Position numbers and translations under genes: made by a program
In this document: positions 60,569 to 64,000 of the stretch, piece by piece
How positions within the stretch are numbered: position 1 is the stretch's first letter
Layout of the letters: each line of letters opens with the position of its first letter
The notes under the pieces: generated by a model
The model's input: the letters and a program-made list of their open reading frames with translations, nothing else
Told to the model about the DNA's origin: nothing
Databases searched by the model: none
Source: Bacillota bacterium
GTDB taxonomy: Bacteria > Bacillota > Clostridia > Acetivibrionales > JAEXSP01
Length of the DNA: 64,000 bases
NCBI GenBank assembly: GCA_023453795.1
Contig: JAEXSP010000034.1
Coordinates: forward strand, 1 to 64,000
Direction of reading: 5' to 3'

Positions 60569-61702
60569 TTGAATAAATCGATTTTGGCTGAGTATTTGGA
60601 TTCGCTTGAGCAAAAAGGTATACCCGGATGTACATGTGTAGTTTATCATGAGCATAAGCCTGTTTTCAGCCATTCTGCCGGTTATGCCGATGCTGCGAAG
60701 ACAAAACCTATGACAAGCTCAGCTGCTTTCTGGCTTTACTCCGCATCAAAGCTTATTACCTGTACAGCGGTCATGCAGCTTATAGAAAAAGGGAGCTTTT
60801 CGCTAGATGCCCCTGTCTCCGATTACCTGCCCGAGTATTCAAACCTTAAAGTCAGAAACGGCTCCGGTGCGGTAAATGCAAAAAACGCCATGACAATAAG
60901 GCACCTTCTTTCCATGCAAAGCGGTTTGAATTATAACTTAGACGCTCCATCCATTATAAAGGTCCTTAAAGATACGGACTACCAAGCCTCTACAAGGCAA
61001 ATCATAAAAGCCTTGGCTGATGAACCTTTGGAGTTCGAACCTGGGACACGCTACCTGTACAGCTTAAGTCACGATGTACTCGGTGCAGTGATAGAAGAGG
61101 TTTCGGGGCAGCAGTTCGGCAGATATCTGGATGAGCATATTTTTATGCCTTTGGGTATGAAAAAAACAGGGTTCGAGCTTACACCCGAATGGGAAGCAAA
61201 TATGGCTGACCAGTTTCAATACGATATGGATACAATGACATCAAGCCCGATATCCCGTGATAACGGATATGTCCTTTCAAAGCAATATGAAAGCGGCGGA
61301 GCAGGCCTGATCTCAACTATTGATGATTACATTTTGTTTTTGGATGCGATGTGCAATGGAGGAACCAGCTTAGACGGTTACAAGCTTCTTTCCCATGAAT
61401 CTATAGATTTGATGCGCACTGATCAACTGCATAAAGTCTCTAAAAAGGAGTATGACCTGTATGGCAAAATCGGTTACAGCTATGGACTCGGAGTGCGTAC
61501 ACTTATTGAGAAAGAGAAATCAGGTGCCCGCAGTCCTTTGGGTGAATTCGGTTGGGACGGCGCTGCAGGTGCCTATACTTTGATAGATGTTGATAATCAC
61601 CTGGCAATTTGCTACCTGATGCATGTTTGCGGGTGCGGATACGGATATGATACAATACATCCAAGGATCAGAGATCTTACTTATGAGATGCTTGGGATAT
61701 AG
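60569..61702 (+). CDS. Serine hydrolase of the beta-lactamase/DD-peptidase fold (class C-like)
   Basis: About 377 residues. YSASKLIT (about residue 67) is the SxxK catalytic motif; YSLSHDVLG (about 165) matches the YxN-type motif with Ser/Leu instead of Asn, and a late HxG/KTG-like motif is not obvious. It has no signal peptide, unlike secreted beta-lactamases, so esterase or peptidase activity inside the cell is possible. The frame is open from TTG 60542, but AGGGGGG at 60556-60562 indicates TTG 60569. It lies 55 bp after the sensor gene and belongs to the BlaI-controlled unit. Confidence 0.85.
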   Translation: MNKSILAEYLDSLEQKGIPGCTCVVYHEHKPVFSHSAGYADAAKTKPMTSSAAFWLYSASKLITCTAVMQLIEKGSFSLDAPVSDYLPEYSNLKVRNGSGAVNAKNAMTIRHLLSMQSGLNYNLDAPSIIKVLKDTDYQASTRQIIKALADEPLEFEPGTRYLYSLSHDVLGAVIEEVSGQQFGRYLDEHIFMPLGMKKTGFELTPEWEANMADQFQYDMDTMTSSPISRDNGYVLSKQYESGGAGLISTIDDYILFLDAMCNGGTSLDGYKLLSHESIDLMRTDQLHKVSKKEYDLYGKIGYSYGLGVRTLIEKEKSGARSPLGEFGWDGAAGAYTLIDVDNHLAICYLMHVCGCGYGYDTIHPRIRDLTYEMLGI

Positions 61703-61730
61703 TAGGCCCAGGCGCTTTAAATTATTAGGG

Positions 61731-61763
61731 AAAAAGGTATAATACATTAAATGTACCTTTTTT
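61731..61763 (+). terminator. Rho-independent terminator after the serine hydrolase gene
   Basis: AAAAAGGTA / TACCTTTTTT with a 14-nt loop. Confidence 0.85.
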
Positions 61764-61888
61764 CTGCTTATCCTCCTTTAAATTTTTATATTATGACAAG
61801 AATAAAGGTATTAAATATGATTTCCACTCAATGTTATTCTGTCTCTTGGGGCATTTACAATTCTTATTGCTTCGACTCATAATTTAAT

Positions 61889-61941
61889 TTGACAATATGC
61901 TGGGATTTGTATAATATTATTATGTGCATATGCACATAATA
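61889..61941 (+). promoter_or_regulatory. Promoter and 24-bp palindromic operator of the DUF134-Mrp operon
   Basis: TTGACA (61889-61894), 17-bp spacer and TAATAT (61912-61917) form the promoter. A perfect 24-bp palindrome with the half site TATTATGTGCAT (61918-61941) abuts the -10 box. Its position fits repression by the DUF134 protein encoded at 61980. Confidence 0.82.
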
Positions 61942-61979
61942 TAAATGCCGGCATTAAACGATTATAGGCGAGGGATAAT

Positions 61980-62342
61980 ATGACAAGGCCCAGAAAGTGC
62001 AGAAGAGTTGCGTTTATACCCGATAATTCATGCTTTCGTCCACAGGTGGACAGCATTGAGGAGGTAGTTCTTACAGTTGAGGAAGTAGAGGCTTTACGTC
62101 TTACAGACTATTTGGAGATGGAACAGGATAAAGCCGCAGAAAACATGAATGTATCAAGGGGGACGCTCCAAAGGATTATCAATTCCGCAAGAAAGAAAAC
62201 ATCAGACGCACTGGTTCACGGGAAGACCATTCGGATTGATGGGGGGGATTACATGCTGTCTGCCGCAAAAAGCTGCTGTAAGAGACAGAGCGGGAATTGC
62301 AAACGCAGAGGCTGTGAAAAATGCGAAGAAAAATCAAATTGA
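61980..62342 (+). CDS. DUF134 family DNA-binding protein
   Basis: 120 residues. It has the DUF134 opening RPRKCRRVAFIP, EVEALRLTDYLEMEQDKAA and the helix-turn-helix NMNVSRGTLQRIINSARKK. The C-terminal tail is Cys-rich (KSCCKRQSGNCKRRGCEKCEEK), which suggests metal or iron-sulfur binding. DUF134 genes often sit beside Mrp or NifX-like genes, as here (62452). It probably binds the 24-bp palindrome upstream and autoregulates. Start ATG after GGCGAGGGA. Confidence 0.9.
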   Translation: MTRPRKCRRVAFIPDNSCFRPQVDSIEEVVLTVEEVEALRLTDYLEMEQDKAAENMNVSRGTLQRIINSARKKTSDALVHGKTIRIDGGDYMLSAAKSCCKRQSGNCKRRGCEKCEEKSN

Positions 62343-62451
62343 ATCACGAGAATAAAGATGGTTTTCAATTGAAAGATGAATGAATTTGAAGTGTAAAAAG
62401 GCAAATCTTTTACACGTTCAATATAAATAAATGACTACGAGGTGAAGAAAT
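62343..62451 (+). other. Gap between DUF134 and Mrp genes with TGTAAAAG / CTTTTACA repeat
   Basis: 109 bp. It contains GTGTAAAAG-gcaaat-CTTTTACAC (62391-62414), a nine-base inverted repeat with a short loop that could be a hairpin, and an ACGAGGTGAAG ribosome binding site before the Mrp gene. Confidence 0.5.
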
Positions 62452-63693
62452 ATGAGTGATAATGGATGCAACTGCAGCAGTACGGATTGCGGCAGTTCAT
62501 GTTCATCAGGAAGCTGCGGGAGCAGACCGCAGGACTTTATTGAAAAGACTCATGAGTTAAACTCAATAGAAAAAGTAATTGGCGTAGTAAGCGGTAAAGG
62601 CGGGGTAGGGAAATCCCTTGTAACATCAACTCTCGCAGTGATGATGCGCAGAAAGGGTTATAAAGTAGGGATTTTGGATGCAGATATTACTGGGCCTTCT
62701 ATTCCCAAAATGTTTGGTATAACTGAAAAGGCTGTAGGAAGTGAGTTCGGCGTATACCCGCAAAAAACACATAATGACATCGAAGTAATGTCAGTAAACC
62801 TGCTTCTTGAAAAGGATGATTCACCGGTTATTTGGAGAGGACCGGTTATTGCAGGAACGGTAAAGCAATTCTGGACAGACGTAATATGGGGAGATGTAGA
62901 TTTCTTGTTCCTTGATATGCCTCCCGGAACAGGGGATGTCCCGCTGACTGTATTTCAATCAATACCGCTGGATGGCATTGTTATAGTTACTTCCCCGCAG
63001 GATTTGGTTTCACTGATTGTCAAGAAGGCATACAACATGGCGAAAGCCATGAACATTCCGATTCTGGGCATTATTGAAAATATGAGCTATTTGAAATGTT
63101 CTGACTGCGGAAAGGAAATAAAACTTTTCGGTGAAAGCAAAATAGACAACATAGCGGAGGAACTTGGTGTAAAGGTACTTGGGAAAATGCCGATCGACCC
63201 ATCAATAGCGGAATTGTGCGATAAGGGTGAGATTGAGAAGGTCGATCATAATTACTTGTCTGATGCTGTGGATTACATTGAAAACAGATTTGATGAGAGG
63301 AGAAAAGGTAAAATGATAGTTGCTGTGGCTACAGAGGGTACTAATGTTTCCGGACATTTTGGCAAATGTGAAACCATAACATTGTATGAGATTGAAGGTT
63401 CTTCAATTAAAGGAAAAAGAACAGTAAGCACAATCGGAAATCAGCATGGAAATCTGCCTCCTTTCCTAAAGCAGCAAGGAGCACAGGTTGCCATATTAGG
63501 CGGTATTGGTGAAGGTGCAAAACAGGGAATGCTGGAAAACAATATTGAGATTATAGCCGGTATCACAGGTAATATTGATGAAGTGATAGAAAAATTTATT
63601 GCCGGGGAATTAAAACCAGGGAATGAAGGGTGTGTCGGGCATGAACATGGACACAGCCATGGTGACGAAGGTTGCAGCTGCGGTCAACATTAA
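62452..63693 (+). CDS. Mrp/NBP35-type ATPase fused to a NifX/FeMo-cofactor-like domain
   Basis: 413 residues. The N-terminus has a Cys-rich stretch (about 1-25). The Walker-type motif GKGGVGKSLVTSTLA (about residue 48) and LDMPPGTGDVPLT define the Mrp iron-sulfur cluster carrier; CSDC (about 220) is its CxxC cluster site. Residues about 285-390 form a dinitrogenase-FeMo-cofactor-biosynthesis-like domain (VAVATEGTNVSGHFGKCE). The tail is His/Cys-rich (VGHEHGHSHGDEGCSCGQH) and may bind metal. It is probably an iron-sulfur or metal cluster assembly factor, co-transcribed with the DUF134 regulator. Confidence 0.92.
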   Translation: MSDNGCNCSSTDCGSSCSSGSCGSRPQDFIEKTHELNSIEKVIGVVSGKGGVGKSLVTSTLAVMMRRKGYKVGILDADITGPSIPKMFGITEKAVGSEFGVYPQKTHNDIEVMSVNLLLEKDDSPVIWRGPVIAGTVKQFWTDVIWGDVDFLFLDMPPGTGDVPLTVFQSIPLDGIVIVTSPQDLVSLIVKKAYNMAKAMNIPILGIIENMSYLKCSDCGKEIKLFGESKIDNIAEELGVKVLGKMPIDPSIAELCDKGEIEKVDHNYLSDAVDYIENRFDERRKGKMIVAVATEGTNVSGHFGKCETITLYEIEGSSIKGKRTVSTIGNQHGNLPPFLKQQGAQVAILGGIGEGAKQGMLENNIEIIAGITGNIDEVIEKFIAGELKPGNEGCVGHEHGHSHGDEGCSCGQH

Positions 63694-63706
63694 TAGTATT
63701 AACTTA

Positions 63707-63745
63707 GGGGCAGAACGTAAAGTAAACTGCCCCGATTATTTTAGG
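63707..63745 (+). terminator. Hairpin after the Mrp gene with an alternative pairing
   Basis: GGGGCAG (63707-63713) pairs with CTGCCCC (63727-63733), followed by GATTATTTTA. CTGCCCC can instead pair with GGGGCA at 63743-63748. Two exclusive folds are possible, as in attenuators, but one may be chance. Confidence 0.6.
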
Positions 63746-63770
63746 GGCAAAAGTAGAATGAGGTGGTATT

Positions 63771-64000
63771 TTGAGTAATAATTCCGAAAAGGCTGTAAAG
63801 CTGTTCAAAGAGGGCTACAACTGTTCCCAGGCTGTTCTGTGTGCATATTGTGAAGAGCTGGGAATGGATTTTGAAACTGCGTTGAAATTGACTTCTTCAT
63901 TTGGCGGGGGTATGGGACGGCTGCGGGAAGTATGCGGTGCAGTTTCCTCAATGTTTATGATTACAGGGCTTAAGTGCGGATATACAGACCCTAAGGACAC
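63771..64000 (+). CDS. C_GCAxxG_C_C family protein, truncated by the window end
   Basis: A TTG-started frame after AATGAGGTGG, running beyond 64000. The 76 residues seen match the C_GCAxxG_C_C family: YNCSQAVLCAYCEE, the glycine block FGGGMGRLREVCGA and LKCGYTD with the conserved Cys. These proteins probably bind a metal or cluster and often lie beside Mrp or electron-transfer genes. The start codon choice (TTG) may explain why it is easily missed. Confidence 0.88.
   Translation, partial: MSNNSEKAVKLFKEGYNCSQAVLCAYCEELGMDFETALKLTSSFGGGMGRLREVCGAVSSMFMITGLKCGYTDPKD

Noticed and set aside
1..64000. CRISPR arrays, tRNA or rRNA genes, phage structural genes
   Set aside because: No regularly spaced repeats, tRNA-like cloverleaf or phage genes were seen on either strand.

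Overview
The window looks like a chromosome segment of a strictly anaerobic, low-GC Gram-positive bacterium of the class Clostridia. This is inferred from the AT-rich sequence, strong AGGAGG-type ribosome binding sites, TTGACA/TATAAT promoters, an anaerobic CO dehydrogenase (CooS), a HydG hydrogenase maturase, a sensory [FeFe]-hydrogenase-like protein, a DUF6440 protein and an EFR1-type flavodoxin/ferredoxin. Species cannot be named from the sequence alone. No rRNA or tRNA gene was seen.

Region 1 (1-3.7 kb) is a graveyard of mobile and toxin DNA. It holds an intact IS150-type IS3-family element (129-1801, AAT target duplication, A7 frameshift site), a GC-rich palindromic element, a multiply frameshifted remnant of a polymorphic-toxin deaminase domain, a small membrane protein, and the 3' stump of an ABC-transporter ATPase gene.

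Region 2 (3.7-29.5 kb) is a large biosynthetic gene cluster, the centre of interest. A nearly unbroken plus-strand run (3888-23800) encodes a stand-alone PEP-enzyme swivelling domain, an unknown 343-residue protein, a DUF362/ferredoxin protein, a free-standing AMP ligase, a HemN-type radical SAM enzyme, an NRPS (half C - A - T - C, A domain read as serine-specific), an SPFH protein, a secreted phosphoesterase, a three-gene ABC exporter, an archaeal-type aldolase and 3-dehydroquinate synthase II pair, a free acyl carrier protein, two GT1 glycosyltransferases and a GT2. The aldolase/DHQS-II pair is the known route to 3-amino-4-hydroxybenzoate in secondary metabolism (GriI/GriH type), so the likely product joins such an aryl acid to serine and sugar. 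The right side holds a response regulator, a 7TM histidine kinase, a ferredoxin-type aldo/keto reductase, an ECF sigma factor and a second GT2. Three sites sharing a CAAC(C/T) box exactly 22 bp from a GTATAT box lie before the first gene, before the reductase and before the second GT2. They look like promoters of the cluster's own sigma factor.

Region 3 (29.5-46.9 kb) carries CO and hydrogen functions and signalling: CooS, its ferredoxin partner and a divergent Crp/Fnr regulator with a palindromic site; an AMP ligase; a soluble hydrogenase-like chemoreceptor; HydG; a STAS-like protein; a membrane chemoreceptor preceded by a c-di-GMP-I riboswitch; a GAF-fused thiamine-diphosphate enzyme; and a TetR regulator with a 14-TM efflux pump that has a very large loop.

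Region 4 (46.9-64 kb) is ordinary chromosome with clear regulatory sites: DUF6440; TetR plus succinate dehydrogenase/fumarate reductase genes (C-A-B) behind a textbook promoter and operator; an EFR1 protein; a phosphoesterase; cysteine synthase; an alpha/beta hydrolase; AraC; a Dus enzyme; a BlaI regulator, a BlaR-type sensor fused to an M23 peptidase and a beta-lactamase-fold hydrolase; a DUF134 regulator with a 24-bp palindrome; a Mrp ATPase fused to a NifX-like domain; and a truncated C_GCAxxG_C_C protein at the right edge. A dispersed repeat of about 100 bp occurs twice, in opposite orientation (24.8 kb and 57.0 kb).
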